Position numbers and translations under genes: made by a program. 64,000 nucleotides of DNA, from NCBI RefSeq assembly GCF_016587415.1, contig NZ_BNJI01000001.1, positions 2,023,501 to 2,087,500 of the forward strand, in the 5' to 3' direction. The DNA is from Ktedonobacter sp. SOSP1-85. GTDB lineage: Bacteria; Chloroflexota; Ktedonobacteria; Ktedonobacterales; Ktedonobacteraceae. Every line of letters starts with the position of its first letter. The first letter of the stretch is position 1. A model generated the notes under the pieces. It searched no databases and had not been told where the DNA came from. It was given only the letters and a program-made list of their open reading frames with translations. This document shows positions 8,108-16,984 of the stretch, one piece after another.

Positions 8108-9823
8108 ATGCCTGGACAACGCCAGAAACAGCAGAAGCCAAAACATCCCAAGGAGAAGCGACCGGCAACGCCTACCTTTCTGCTCGAGCTGCCCCTCGTC
8201 GTCGACCCAGGACAAGCCACTCGCCTGCGCGCTCACCTGGAAGCCGCTCGCCAACTCTACAACGCCATCCTCTCCCAGGGACAGAAATGCCTGCGCCGCA
8301 TGCGATCTGACACTGCCTGGCAAGCGGCTCGCGATCTTCCTCGCACGCAGAAGACCCAACGAGCAATCGCCTTCTCCGCTTTGCGCAAGCAGTACGGGTT
8401 CACCGAGGCGGCATTGCATGAAGCCGTCAAAGGCTTGCGCGTGGGATGGATTTCCGAGCACATCGATGCCGTGCTCGCCCAAACCCTGGCGACCCGTGCT
8501 TACCGCGCCCTCAACCGCGTCTGCCTGGGCCAGGCCACACGCGTGCGCTTCAAGAGCCGAGGGCGTGGTTTCTCCAGCATCGAGAACAAGCGCAATGATA
8601 CCGGCCTGCGCTTTGTCCTGCAGCCACCCGAGAAGGGAAACGCAGGGTTCCTGCTCTGGAACGGAGATCAGCTTCCTGCCTTCATCGATTGGAAGGACGA
8701 GGTGGTGACCCATGGGCTCAGGCACCGCATCAAGTACGCCCGCCTCATCCAACGTCACGCGAGCAGCCCCAAAGCGGCCGGAGCCGATGCAGAGGGCTAT
8801 CGCTACGTGGTGCAGCTCGCCCTGGAGGGCACGCCTCACCGTAAGCCCAAGCACACGGTGGGGCAAGGGGTCATTGGCGCTGACCTGGGTCCCTCGACCC
8901 TGGCGCTCGTTCCTCAGGAGGGGGAGGCCAGCCTGGAGGTGTTCTGTGCGGAACTGGCTCCTGACACCAGAGCCATTCGTCGTCTGCAGCGGCGGATGGA
9001 GCGGCAGCGGCGAGCAGGCAATCCGGAGAACTACGATGAGAAGGGGCGCATCAAGAAGCAAGGTCACAGGAAGCTGCGGTGGAAGCAGAGCAAACGCTAC
9101 CAGGCGACGAGGCGACACAAAGCGGCCAAAGAACGGAAGCTGGCGGCACACCGCAAGAGCCTGCATGGCCGCAAGGTGCACGAGGTGCTTGCGCAGGCCA
9201 GCACCATCATCATTGAAAAGGTCTCCTACAAGGCATGGCAGAAGCAATTCGGCAAGAGTGTGGGACTGCGAGCCCCAGGGATGTTTGTTGAACTGTTGAG
9301 ACGCACCGTTGCAAGCACGGGCGGCACCCTGGTTGAAGTTCCCACGCGTCCAACAGCGCTGAGCCAATGGTGTCATGGTTGTGGCAAGAAGGTCAAGAAG
9401 CCCCTCTCCCAGCGCTGGCATCAGTGTGACTGTGGTGTAGGCCCAGTGCAGCGCGATCTCTATTCCGCCTTTCTGGCTGCTTATCTTGATCCAGCAGATC
9501 CTATTCCCTCGTGTGCCCAATACCAGCCGTATTGGGAGGGTGCAGAGGCGCGCCTGCGGGCAGCACACGAGCGTACCACACAACGTGCGAGAGAGGGGCA
9601 GGCGCTGCCCCGAAGCTTGGGTGTGACTCGAGCCAGAGCGCGTCTGCCCGAAAGTCCAGGAGAACTACCACTAGAGCCTGCTCTTCTCCTTTGGCGTGAG
9701 GAACAGGAAGCGTGGGCCGAACTTCTGGAACCCCCGTTGCTTTCGCACGGGGAGCTCTCAGAAGAGAACACAAAAAGACACCCTCTGCTACAAAAATCAG
9801 AGGGCGTCTCAAACGAGCAATAG
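8108..9823 (+). CDS. tnpB: Large TnpB-family RNA-guided nuclease with C-terminal extension
   Basis: A 571-aa TnpB/OrfB protein, clearly longer than the usual 350-450. RuvC residues are Asp259 (G-A-D-L-G-P-S-T), Glu370 (I-I-I-E-K-V-S) and Asp450 (Q-R-D-L-Y-S-A-F). The zinc ribbon is compact: Cys422, 425, 440, 442. A basic, Arg-rich segment spans 285-350. After the last RuvC motif a tail of about 110 residues (461-571) has no recognised domain. Its final codons run into the terminator hairpin of the convergent symporter gene, three bases before that gene's stop. Such tails in TnpB genes often reflect the overlapping guide-RNA/right-end sequence rather than protein function. AGGAG seven bases before the ATG supports the start. 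No TnpA is nearby. Confidence 0.85.
   Translation: MPGQRQKQQKPKHPKEKRPATPTFLLELPLVVDPGQATRLRAHLEAARQLYNAILSQGQKCLRRMRSDTAWQAARDLPRTQKTQRAIAFSALRKQYGFTEAALHEAVKGLRVGWISEHIDAVLAQTLATRAYRALNRVCLGQATRVRFKSRGRGFSSIENKRNDTGLRFVLQPPEKGNAGFLLWNGDQLPAFIDWKDEVVTHGLRHRIKYARLIQRHASSPKAAGADAEGYRYVVQLALEGTPHRKPKHTVGQGVIGADLGPSTLALVPQEGEASLEVFCAELAPDTRAIRRLQRRMERQRRAGNPENYDEKGRIKKQGHRKLRWKQSKRYQATRRHKAAKERKLAAHRKSLHGRKVHEVLAQASTIIIEKVSYKAWQKQFGKSVGLRAPGMFVELLRRTVASTGGTLVEVPTRPTALSQWCHGCGKKVKKPLSQRWHQCDCGVGPVQRDLYSAFLAAYLDPADPIPSCAQYQPYWEGAEARLRAAHERTTQRAREGQALPRSLGVTRARARLPESPGELPLEPALLLWREEQEAWAELLEPPLLSHGELSEENTKRHPLLQKSEGVSNEQ
9771..9808 (-). terminator. Intrinsic terminator of the symporter operon
   Basis: Read on the minus strand, the stem GACGCCCTCTG/CAGAGGGTGTC with a 10-nt loop is followed by TTTTT. 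It lies 18 bp past the actP-like stop and overlaps the 3' end of the convergent tnpB. Confidence 0.8.
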
Positions 9824-9826
9824 AAC

Positions 9827-11449
9827 TTAGACTTCGGCATCAATACCGAGGTTAGCACGGACATTGGTCTCACTAAAGGTCTCAACCGCGGACGCATCTC
9901 GCGTGGCGAGCGAGACCACAATCGCGACAATAAAACTCAGCGGAATGGAGATCAGGCCAGGATTCTCGAGCGGGAAGAGCGCCTTGGCCTGAATGAGATG
10001 CGCGGCGGTGGCAGCTGTTCCCGGAGGATCGATGCCCATAATCGCCGGGCTGATAATAATCAAGAGCACCGACGATATCAGGCCAACCAGCATGCTGGCG
10101 ACCATACCCGCCGTGTTAAAGCGACGCCAGAAGAGTGAGAGAATAATCGAAGGCACATTGGCGCTCGCCGCCACGGCGAAGGCCAGGCCAACCAGGAAGG
10201 CCACATTACTATAGCGTAGCGCAATCGCCAGGATAATCGCGAGCACGCCAATCACACCTGCCGTAATTTTGGCGACCAGGACCTGCTCACGCTCATCCTC
10301 ACGCCCCCCCTTAACCACATTCAACCAGATGTCGTGCGCGAAGGCTGAGGAACCCGCAATCGTCAGACCCGCGACGACAGCCAGAATGGTCGCGAAGGCC
10401 ACGGCCGCGATAAAGGCCAGGAAGAGTGTTCCACCTACAGCCTCAGCCAGCAAGGGCGCGGCGAGATTCTGGTTAGCGATATGTGCCTTCCCCACCAGAG
10501 TCGCGGCTCCAAAGCCCAGGAAGGTCGTCAGGATATAGAAGACGCCAATGATCACGGTTGCCCAGACGACAGAGGAGCGCGCGGAACGGGCCGTAGGCAC
10601 AGTATAGAAGCGCATCAGAATGTGGGGCAGACCAGCAGTACCCAGCACCAGGGCCAGGCCCAGCGAGATCAGATCAAGCTGGCCATAGGTACCGTGATAG
10701 CGCAAGCCCGGCATGAGATAGTTCTGCGTCACCAGGCTACCAGCAGTACACTGACCATCCTTCAACACGCCTCCATTGGTGCAATACTTGCCCACAACGC
10801 CGTGTATGGCATCAAAGAAATTGCCAAGCGAGAAGCCATAATGACTAAGCACCAGGAACGAGAGCACAATCGTTCCGCCAATAAGCAAGAGAGCTTTGAT
10901 GATCTGTACCCACGTCGTGGCCAACATGCCGCCGAAGATGACATAGACAATCATCAACACACCCACGATAATGATGGCCCAGTTATAGTCCAGGCTGGGA
11001 ATCAGCAGGCTCACCAGCGAACCGGCCCCTACCATCTGCGCGATCATATAGATGAGGGTCACAACGAGGGTTGAAATAGCAGCCACCGTACGCACTGAGC
11101 GATTTCGCAGGCGAAAGGTGAGCACATCGGCCATGGTAAATTTGCCAGTGTTGCGCAGCGGTTCCGCGACAAGGAAGAGCACCGTCAGGTAGGCTACCAG
11201 GAAGCCAACCGAGTACATAAATCCGTCATAGCCAAAGAACGCGATCAAGCCCGCGATACCCAGAAAAGAGGCTGCCGACATATAATCGCCCGCAACCGCC
11301 AGGCCATTCTGGAAGCCACTAATACGCCGTCCGGCGGCATAGAATTCCGTTGTCGTGCGCGTGCGACGCGAGGCCCAGAAGGTAATCACAAGCGTGATCA
11401 GGACAATCACACCAAACATAATAAGGGTTTGGAGCTCTTTTGCGTTCAT
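9827..11449 (-). CDS. actP: Cation/acetate symporter, sodium:solute symporter family (ActP-like)
   Basis: A 540-aa membrane protein of the SSF family with about 13 helices. It matches acetate permeases: the N-terminal helix is followed by T-T-T-E-F-Y-A-A-G-R-R-I-S-G-F-Q-N-G-L-A and A-G-D-Y-M-S-A-A-S-F-L-G-I-A-G. The Na+-site region has I-Y-M-I-A-Q-M-V-G-A-G and, later, G-T-A-G-L-P-H-I-L-M-R-F-Y-T-V. It would import acetate or another short monocarboxylate with a cation. Its start overlaps the stop of the upstream DUF485 gene by four bases, the usual yjcH-actP arrangement. No acetyl-CoA synthetase is adjacent. A long insert near residues 220-250 with two cysteines is extracytoplasmic by position. 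Confidence 0.9.
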   Translation of the reverse strand: MNAKELQTLIMFGVIVLITLVITFWASRRTRTTTEFYAAGRRISGFQNGLAVAGDYMSAASFLGIAGLIAFFGYDGFMYSVGFLVAYLTVLFLVAEPLRNTGKFTMADVLTFRLRNRSVRTVAAISTLVVTLIYMIAQMVGAGSLVSLLIPSLDYNWAIIIVGVLMIVYVIFGGMLATTWVQIIKALLLIGGTIVLSFLVLSHYGFSLGNFFDAIHGVVGKYCTNGGVLKDGQCTAGSLVTQNYLMPGLRYHGTYGQLDLISLGLALVLGTAGLPHILMRFYTVPTARSARSSVVWATVIIGVFYILTTFLGFGAATLVGKAHIANQNLAAPLLAEAVGGTLFLAFIAAVAFATILAVVAGLTIAGSSAFAHDIWLNVVKGGREDEREQVLVAKITAGVIGVLAIILAIALRYSNVAFLVGLAFAVAASANVPSIILSLFWRRFNTAGMVASMLVGLISSVLLIIISPAIMGIDPPGTAATAAHLIQAKALFPLENPGLISIPLSFIVAIVVSLATRDASAVETFSETNVRANLGIDAEV

Positions 11450-11835
11450 TCGTTGTTCCCTCTCACACGCGCTACAATGCGCTGTACCAACGCATCAAAC
11501 GTACCGGCACGCCAGACATAGATACCCATCAAGATCCAGGTCATAAAGAACTGGGAGAGCGCGAACACGTAGGCAACATTAATATTGCCGATGACGCTGG
11601 CATTCGCCACATCGGGCAGGTAACCAACCACGATCAGGAAGACGAAGTAGTAGAGCAGGAAGAAAATGGTCGCAGGAATGATAAGATTGCGCTTGGTGCG
11701 TACGAGCTCACGGAAATCAGCATCACGCTCGATTGCCTGCCAATCATGTGCAGACATGTGCTGATCCGCAACCGCGTCAGAGTTGGGAGCGGGGACGGAG
11801 TGCCCCTCATCTTGAGGGGAAATGGCATCAGCCAT
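11446..11835 (-). CDS. DUF485 small membrane protein (YjcH-like)
   Basis: A 129-aa protein with a polar N-terminal third and two transmembrane helices (about 73-95 and 103-122), matching DUF485/YjcH. These proteins are almost always encoded immediately before actP-type symporters and are assumed to accompany them, although the biochemical role is unknown. GGAGG eight bases before the ATG marks the start, and the ATGA overlap couples it to the symporter gene. Confidence 0.85.
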   Translation of the reverse strand: MADAISPQDEGHSVPAPNSDAVADQHMSAHDWQAIERDADFRELVRTKRNLIIPATIFFLLYYFVFLIVVGYLPDVANASVIGNINVAYVFALSQFFMTWILMGIYVWRAGTFDALVQRIVARVRGNNE

Positions 11836-12306
11836 AGCAAAAACCTCCAGCCAGAAACAACAGACGCACTAAGTGAAACACTTGCCAGGGAGGAAAACCA
11901 AAACGCGAGGAGAGAAGAACAGGCGAGACTAGGCAAACACGAAACGTATGCGCCAGGCCTCATTAGGGAGAGTGGTGAGCAGCCAGCCAGGCTCAAAGCG
12001 TACCTCCATGGTAAAACTGTGTGAACATCATTGTCACAAGTACAAACGCCCTTCAGTACTCAGGCATGGAGATGATGCAATGCCCTGAGCGCCACGCGCT
12101 GTATTATACAGAAGGTACCATATTTAGCCTTAAAACTCAAGAGGAAAAAGAGGTGTTAAAAACGTTTCCAAGCAATTATGCCAGATGTTGACAAAAGAAG
12201 GCGTCTCTGGTAGAGTTCCGTTGGAAAGAATGTTCTTGTATGAAGCGACAAAAGAGAGGCACATCGACTCGAAGAACGTGTTGTTGGAAAGGCAGGAGCC
12301 CACCAG
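11836..12306. other. Intergenic: symporter promoter side and left end of a tnpB element
   Basis: No gene is supported in this 471-bp stretch. It must include the promoter of the DUF485-symporter pair and the left boundary of the next tnpB element. Open frames here lack Shine-Dalgarno sequences and recognisable products. Confidence 0.4.
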
Positions 12307-13542
12307 ATGCAGTTGGTCGAACGACATCTCATTCGTCATCATGATGCACGCTTTGCCGTCATTGACCAGGCGGCCTTTGCCTCCAAAAACCTGTACAACC
12401 AGGCCAATTACCACGTCCGGCAAGCCTTCATTCACGAGGGGACCTACCTGCCCTACGCCGCCATCTTCCATCGCCTGAAACAGCATGAGGCCTATTGTGC
12501 CCTGCCTCGCAAAGTCAGCAATGCCATCCTGATTCAGCTTCACGACAATTGGGTCAGCTTTTTTGAAGGCATGGAGGCCTACCGCCAAGACCCCACTCCC
12601 TTTACGGGGCGCCCCAAGATCCCTGGCTATCAAGACAAGACCAAAGGCCGTTTCCTGCTCATCTACGAGAAAAAAGCCCTGGGCAAGAGGGCCTTCAAGC
12701 GCACGGGCAAGCTCGTGCCATCAGGGCTCCCCATCGAGATTGCGACTCAGATTACCTGGGAGGCCATTGCGCAGGTCCGCATCGTTCCACGCGCTGATGG
12801 CTACATGATCGAGGTCGTCTATGAGCAGGACATCCAACCAGCTGCGGTCAACCCCCAGCTTCGAGCAGCCGTGGATGTGGGCGTCAACGTGCTCGCAGCC
12901 ATCACCAGCGACAAACCCGGTTTTGTGCCTCGTCTGGTGAGTGGCAAACCCCTCAAAAGCCTCAATCAGTGCTACAATAAACACCGTGCCAAGCAGCAGC
13001 AACGCCTCGCGCATGAGAACCGATATACCTCACGTCATCTCGATCGTGTGACGACGAAGCGCAATCGCCGTGTGGACGCGTATTTGCACACGGCCAGCCG
13101 TCGGATCATTGATCTGTTGGTGAGCGAAGGTATCGGAACGCTGGTGATTGGCAAGAATCCCTTGTGGAAACAGAATGTGAACCTGGGGCGCAGGAACAAT
13201 CAGCAGTTTGTGCAGCTTCCCCATGCTCGTTTCATTGAGCAGTTGACCTACAAAGCGCACCTGGTTGGGATCAGAGTCATCCTTCAGGAAGAAAGCTACA
13301 CCAGCAAGGCCAGTTTTCTGGACGGCGACTCCATCCCAACCTATGAGGCCAATGCGGTTGAGAAGCCGGTGTTCTCAGGCAAGCGTCTTGCTCGCAGTTG
13401 GTATCGCGCCAGGGATGGACGCCTCATTCATGCCGATATCAACGGAGCGTATAACATTTTACGCAAACGTAGCTCTGACCCTTTGCAAGTGGGGCGAGGA
13501 GTAGTGGGAGCCGCAGTTCTCCCCAGACGGCTGGCCGTCTGA
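12307..13542 (+). CDS. tnpB: TnpB-family protein with non-canonical RuvC-II site and no zinc cysteines
   Basis: A 411-aa OrfB/TnpB homologue. RuvC-I Asp190 (A-V-D-V-G-V-N-V-L) and RuvC-III Asp377 (H-A-D-I-N-G-A-Y-N-I) are present. At the RuvC-II strand, where others have an acidic residue (V-I-E-N-L), this reads T-L-V-I-G-K-N-P-L-W-K-Q with Gly282. A conserved-looking Q-E-E-S-Y-T-S-K-A-S-F-L-D stretch (about 327-339) occupies the zinc-ribbon region, and the four ribbon cysteines are gone. Related proteins in other bacteria share both features, so this is a subfamily trait, not decay. Glu328 or Glu329 may supply the missing carboxylate. No strong Shine-Dalgarno is seen before the ATG, so the start is tentative. 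It is stand-alone, with no TnpA. Confidence 0.82.
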   Translation: MQLVERHLIRHHDARFAVIDQAAFASKNLYNQANYHVRQAFIHEGTYLPYAAIFHRLKQHEAYCALPRKVSNAILIQLHDNWVSFFEGMEAYRQDPTPFTGRPKIPGYQDKTKGRFLLIYEKKALGKRAFKRTGKLVPSGLPIEIATQITWEAIAQVRIVPRADGYMIEVVYEQDIQPAAVNPQLRAAVDVGVNVLAAITSDKPGFVPRLVSGKPLKSLNQCYNKHRAKQQQRLAHENRYTSRHLDRVTTKRNRRVDAYLHTASRRIIDLLVSEGIGTLVIGKNPLWKQNVNLGRRNNQQFVQLPHARFIEQLTYKAHLVGIRVILQEESYTSKASFLDGDSIPTYEANAVEKPVFSGKRLARSWYRARDGRLIHADINGAYNILRKRSSDPLQVGRGVVGAAVLPRRLAV

Positions 13543-13603
13543 ACGGATGGCACATAGGCATATGTGTCTTCATTTTAAGATACTGTAGGCAGGCATAGAC
13601 CGT

Positions 13604-13646
13604 TTCGGGAGTAGAAGAGAAGATACGACTATCCCGAAACATCTTC
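13604..13646. repeat. Hairpin near the right end of the 411-aa tnpB element
   Basis: GTTTCGGGA and TCCCGAAAC arms flank a 22-nt loop about 60 bp after the tnpB stop. It probably belongs to the right end or guide-RNA scaffold of that element, which converges on the next tnpB. Confidence 0.45.
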
Positions 13647-13684
13647 CGTTGAAGCGGGAATATGCGAGTAGTGACACTCCGCAT

Positions 13685-15398
13685 GGGCTAAAGCCCAGCA
13701 GCTTCTGACACGGCTCCATAAGCGCCTGCGTGAGATATGTCCCCTAGGGACTACTCAAAATGGAGGCGTAGTGTGGTAGCCATATCTGGGGGGCGCGCAC
13801 CCATCCGGCGCAATCCCCCCTGGGCGGTGCCAGGCCCGTTGGCGTGATCCCCTTGCCTTGCTCGAGCAAGAGATGGTTGCCCTTCGCGTTCGGCATCCTG
13901 GGAGATCCCAACACCTGGGTCTTTCGACCCCCTCATCGCACGTCGCGAATGAGCATGAGGCTTTTCCTTCAATGGTTCTTGGGAGCGCTCGATCAAGCGC
14001 TGCCCGATTCTCAGACTGGCATTGCGGTCGGCATGGTCGCGCATCTGGCATTGTGGGCACAGGCAAAGCGCCGCGCCGGGCGTGTATCCCTCAAGCGGCT
14101 CGCCCTCATTGTAGCGAATGACGGGCGCCTGACAGCGATGGCATTGCCGGCTCGTATGGCGCGGATTGACGCGGCACGTGATGAGACCACCTGCATTCCA
14201 CGCCTTGTACTTCGCGTACGTGAAGATGCGCCCTTTCATCCAGTAGGCGCGTTTCCTGTTGCTACGGCGCGAATACCTCCCTTTTTCCGGGCGCAGGTTG
14301 CCCAGATGCTCGAAGACCAGGATGCTGGCTTGCTGCTCGATGGCGAACTGGACAATGCGAGCGCTCACCTGCTGCGCGATATGCTCATCGACGTGCCTGA
14401 TCTTGCGCCACAAATCAGCATTGTCCTGTTCCCCTTCGGCAATGACGCCCGTCTGAGATCGGTTGTGTGCAATGCGTCCGAGCAGTCGCTTCCTAAAGCC
14501 CGATACCGCTGTGCCATTTCCAATGAAGGAAGTGGCCAGGATGGTGCCTTCGACGGTCTGGACGGTACACACGGCGAGATGCTGGTCGAGGTTCACATCG
14601 ACCGCGCAGAGACGTGTCTCTTTGGATGCTATCTGTTCAACAACTTTGGCAGGGGCCTCCAACGTTTTCTCGATGGGAGTATGCAACCACCAGCGGTTGC
14701 CCTTGCGAACCAGTTGCGGGCTCCCGATTGCGTACCCCTCGGGAATATCGCGAGAAAGCGCACCAACTTTGAGCCAGGACCAGCACGAGCCGGTCCACAC
14801 TCTGAGCATGATGGAGTGCGTAGCGCGTTCTTTCCACAAGCCCGCGTAGAAGGAGGCCGACTTGTTCCAGATGCGCGGCGGGACCGGTGGCCGCTCCCTG
14901 AATGGCTGCTTCTTCTTGCCCTTTTTGCACGGTTTGGCCTCGTGCTTCTCTTTGCGTGCTCGCCACTGTTTGAGCGAGGAGAAAAAGGCGCGAGCAGAGC
15001 CAAGGGCCGCATTGATGGCGGCGCGGCGGAACATCGCGGGGATATCTGGGGCGATGTCGGAAAGTGGCAGAATGGGATGGGGGCTCTTCTCCGTCGCATG
15101 GGTGAGTTTCTCCAGGGCGGTGAGAGCCTCCTTGCTCTTGAGAGAGAGGATGCCCTCATGGGCCTGGATGACCTCAAAGTAGAAGGCCACGACACGATTG
15201 TAGAGCGCCTGATTCTCCGCGAAGGAGTGGGCTGCTTGTGGCGGATACTGCAACGCGTGTCTGATTGTTTTCATGGCTTTTGCCATTTTTAGTGCTTTTT
15301 CTCTCAAAAAAATATATTGCGTCTCTTTTAGAGTATACGACAATACGTTGGAGTTGTCAAACGTATGTTCTATATTATGCTATGCAAGGGCTAAAGCC
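13685..15398 (-). mobile_element. IS605-type element carrying the 530-aa tnpB
   Basis: Copies of the hairpin GGGCT-AA-AGCCC mark the downstream side (13685-13696) and the upstream side (15388-15398, slightly mismatched) of the minus-strand tnpB. A third copy sits at 15443-15454 inside the end of the histidine-kinase gene, so the true left boundary could be there. No TnpA is encoded. Confidence 0.5.
13751..15343 (-). CDS. tnpB: TnpB-family RNA-guided nuclease, long form
   Basis: A 530-aa TnpB with RuvC residues Asp249 (C-A-V-D-V-N-L-D), Glu345 (L-V-F-E-H-L) and Asp439 (H-A-D-R-N-A-S-L-R-I). The zinc ribbon uses Cys401, Cys404 and a C-x-C-x-x-C cluster at 427-432. A lysine/arginine-rich insert lies at 128-150. 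The 80-residue tail after RuvC-III is rich in Gly, Arg, Pro and Ala, which fits overlap with guide-RNA sequence. The start is uncertain: Met20 (15286) or Met24 would remove an N-terminal stretch not expected in the family. It converges tail-to-tail with the 411-aa tnpB across about 208 bp. Confidence 0.83.
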   Translation of the reverse strand: MSYTLKETQYIFLREKALKMAKAMKTIRHALQYPPQAAHSFAENQALYNRVVAFYFEVIQAHEGILSLKSKEALTALEKLTHATEKSPHPILPLSDIAPDIPAMFRRAAINAALGSARAFFSSLKQWRARKEKHEAKPCKKGKKKQPFRERPPVPPRIWNKSASFYAGLWKERATHSIMLRVWTGSCWSWLKVGALSRDIPEGYAIGSPQLVRKGNRWWLHTPIEKTLEAPAKVVEQIASKETRLCAVDVNLDQHLAVCTVQTVEGTILATSFIGNGTAVSGFRKRLLGRIAHNRSQTGVIAEGEQDNADLWRKIRHVDEHIAQQVSARIVQFAIEQQASILVFEHLGNLRPEKGRYSRRSNRKRAYWMKGRIFTYAKYKAWNAGGLITCRVNPRHTSRQCHRCQAPVIRYNEGEPLEGYTPGAALCLCPQCQMRDHADRNASLRIGQRLIERSQEPLKEKPHAHSRRAMRGSKDPGVGISQDAEREGQPSLARARQGDHANGPGTAQGGLRRMGARPPDMATTLRLHFE

Positions 15399-15442
15399 GG
15401 GATACGCCTCACTGCCGCCGTTGAAACGGCGCAGCTTGCGGC

Positions 15443-15454
15443 GGGCTAAAGCCC
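15443..15454. repeat. IS-end-like hairpin overlapping the kinase stop codon
   Basis: GGGCT-AA-AGCCC repeats the hairpin found at 13685 and 15388. On the minus strand the TAG stop of the regulator/kinase gene falls inside it. Confidence 0.55.
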
Positions 15455-16984
15455 GTCCATGTCATCGCCATCCAGGAGCAAGGCTACATCTTCTTCATCG
15501 TCATCCTCAGACGCAGAGCCAAGCATGGCTCCAGGCGGCTGAATTGACCAGACAGCATGTGTGCGCGGTAAGAGGGTCAGAGTATCAGCCTGTGAGGGAG
15601 AGGCTTCTTGAGAGAGCGGAAGAATCACAAAATAGGTACAACGATCACCAGGAAAGTTTTGCACCTCCAGATGACCGCCATGGCGCTCCAGGATATTGCG
15701 CGAGACATACATATCCATACCCGCGCGCGTCTGAGCATCAAGGTTACGAATGGTAATAATCGCCTCGTGGCCTGCCTGCTGAACCGTTAGCGTCACAGGA
15801 TCACTCCAGGTCGCCTGGACATGAGCCGTCAGGAGCAGATTACGCAACACCTGGGAAATTTGCACGTCATCAATATCAGCCTCCAGTGGTAAACCGAGGA
15901 AGTCACAGGTCAGGTGCAACCCCTGCTGACCTGCATGAACATCAAGGCAGGTGGCACAGAGATCGACCAGATTGGCGCGCTGACAATGCAGAATAAACTG
16001 TCCCGCATCGATGCGTGATGTATTTAAGAGCTCCTGCACCAGTTCCTCAGTGCGCCCCAGCGAGGCTTCAATGTCAGCGAAGCCACGACTCACCAGTTCA
16101 GCCACATCTGCATGATCGAGTTTGCGTCTGATCAACTGAGTCATCTCCTTGAGACGCGCCACAGGTAGCTTGAGGTCATGCGAAACCAGGCTAATGACCT
16201 TATCCTTGGTCGCATTGGCCTCGAAGAGCTCATTTGTGCGTTGCTGCACCTGGATCTCAAGCGAGCGAGCATGAATTTCCAGCGCGAGCTGCTGCTCCTC
16301 CACCCGGCGTCGCAGCTGGCAGGACTGGATGGCACGTAGGAGTGCCGCAATAAAGGCATCGCGGTCAATTGGTTTCTGGATGTAGTCGTAGGCGCCGCCA
16401 CGTAGTGCACGCACAGCCAGGTCATGCTCACCATGGCCTGTGATAAGCAGGGTAGGCGTCTCTGGCTGCAATTCCTGGACCCTGGCTAGCAATGCCAGGC
16501 CATCCATCACAGGCATCTTAATATCGCTGACAATAGCATCAAAGCGCTGTGCCTCAATACGTTGCAGCGCATGTTCAGCCGTACTGGCTGTCTCAACATG
16601 AATGCCTGGAATACGCAACGAGACGGTATGGGGCAAGGCATTGAGCAATGCCTTGTCGTCGTCGACGATGAGCACATAGGGTGGGGGCGCAAACGAGGAG
16701 GGCATCAGCGTTGCGAATTGTGCCTGCTGCGTAATACTATAGCGAGCAGGCAAGCCGGTATGAAGGCGAATACCAACATGGTCGAGGGTAAAGAGGTACC
16801 AACCGCCAGCGTCCATCGCGATCTGACCCGGAATCCAGGAACTAAAGACACGGATCTCGATACTCTCCCCGCGCTTTAATTCCTGGCCATCGAGTTCCAG
16901 GCAGTTTGAGCTACTATTATAAACAAGCGTTCCCTGCGGAAATGGCTGTGATTGTGACGTTGATGATGGTTGCTGTTTCGGCAT
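15446..16984 (-). CDS. Response regulator-histidine kinase fusion
   Basis: A 512-aa cytoplasmic signalling protein with no membrane segments. Residues 20-85 form a small domain of unclear type (G-Q-E-L-K-R-G-E-S-I-E-I-R-V, then G-W-Y-L-F-T-L-D-H-V-G-I), perhaps DUF5348-like. Residues 102-220 are a receiver domain with D-D-D, phospho-acceptor Asp in V-S-D-I-K-M-P-V-M-D-G, Thr in L-L-I-T-G-H-G and Lys in Y-I-Q-K-P. A coiled linker leads to a HisKA box (S-L-V-S-H-D-L-K-L-P, about 270-280). The ATPase domain (370-470) is weak: the N-box reads Q-V-L-R-N-L-L-L-T-A and the usual D-x-G-x-G loop is hard to find. Catalytic competence is therefore doubtful. The acidic C-terminal tail ends in an IS-type hairpin that supplies its stop codon, so the 3' end may be altered. 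Confidence 0.82.
   Translation of the reverse strand: MPKQQPSSTSQSQPFPQGTLVYNSSSNCLELDGQELKRGESIEIRVFSSWIPGQIAMDAGGWYLFTLDHVGIRLHTGLPARYSITQQAQFATLMPSSFAPPPYVLIVDDDKALLNALPHTVSLRIPGIHVETASTAEHALQRIEAQRFDAIVSDIKMPVMDGLALLARVQELQPETPTLLITGHGEHDLAVRALRGGAYDYIQKPIDRDAFIAALLRAIQSCQLRRRVEEQQLALEIHARSLEIQVQQRTNELFEANATKDKVISLVSHDLKLPVARLKEMTQLIRRKLDHADVAELVSRGFADIEASLGRTEELVQELLNTSRIDAGQFILHCQRANLVDLCATCLDVHAGQQGLHLTCDFLGLPLEADIDDVQISQVLRNLLLTAHVQATWSDPVTLTVQQAGHEAIITIRNLDAQTRAGMDMYVSRNILERHGGHLEVQNFPGDRCTYFVILPLSQEASPSQADTLTLLPRTHAVWSIQPPGAMLGSASEDDDEEDVALLLDGDDMDGL

Noticed and set aside
8018..9583. 521-codon minus-strand frame
   Set aside because: Antisense to the 571-aa TnpB, which has all RuvC and zinc motifs and a good ribosome site; the minus frame has none.
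13844..15292. 482-codon plus-strand frame
   Set aside because: Antisense to the 530-aa TnpB with its conserved motifs; no family features.
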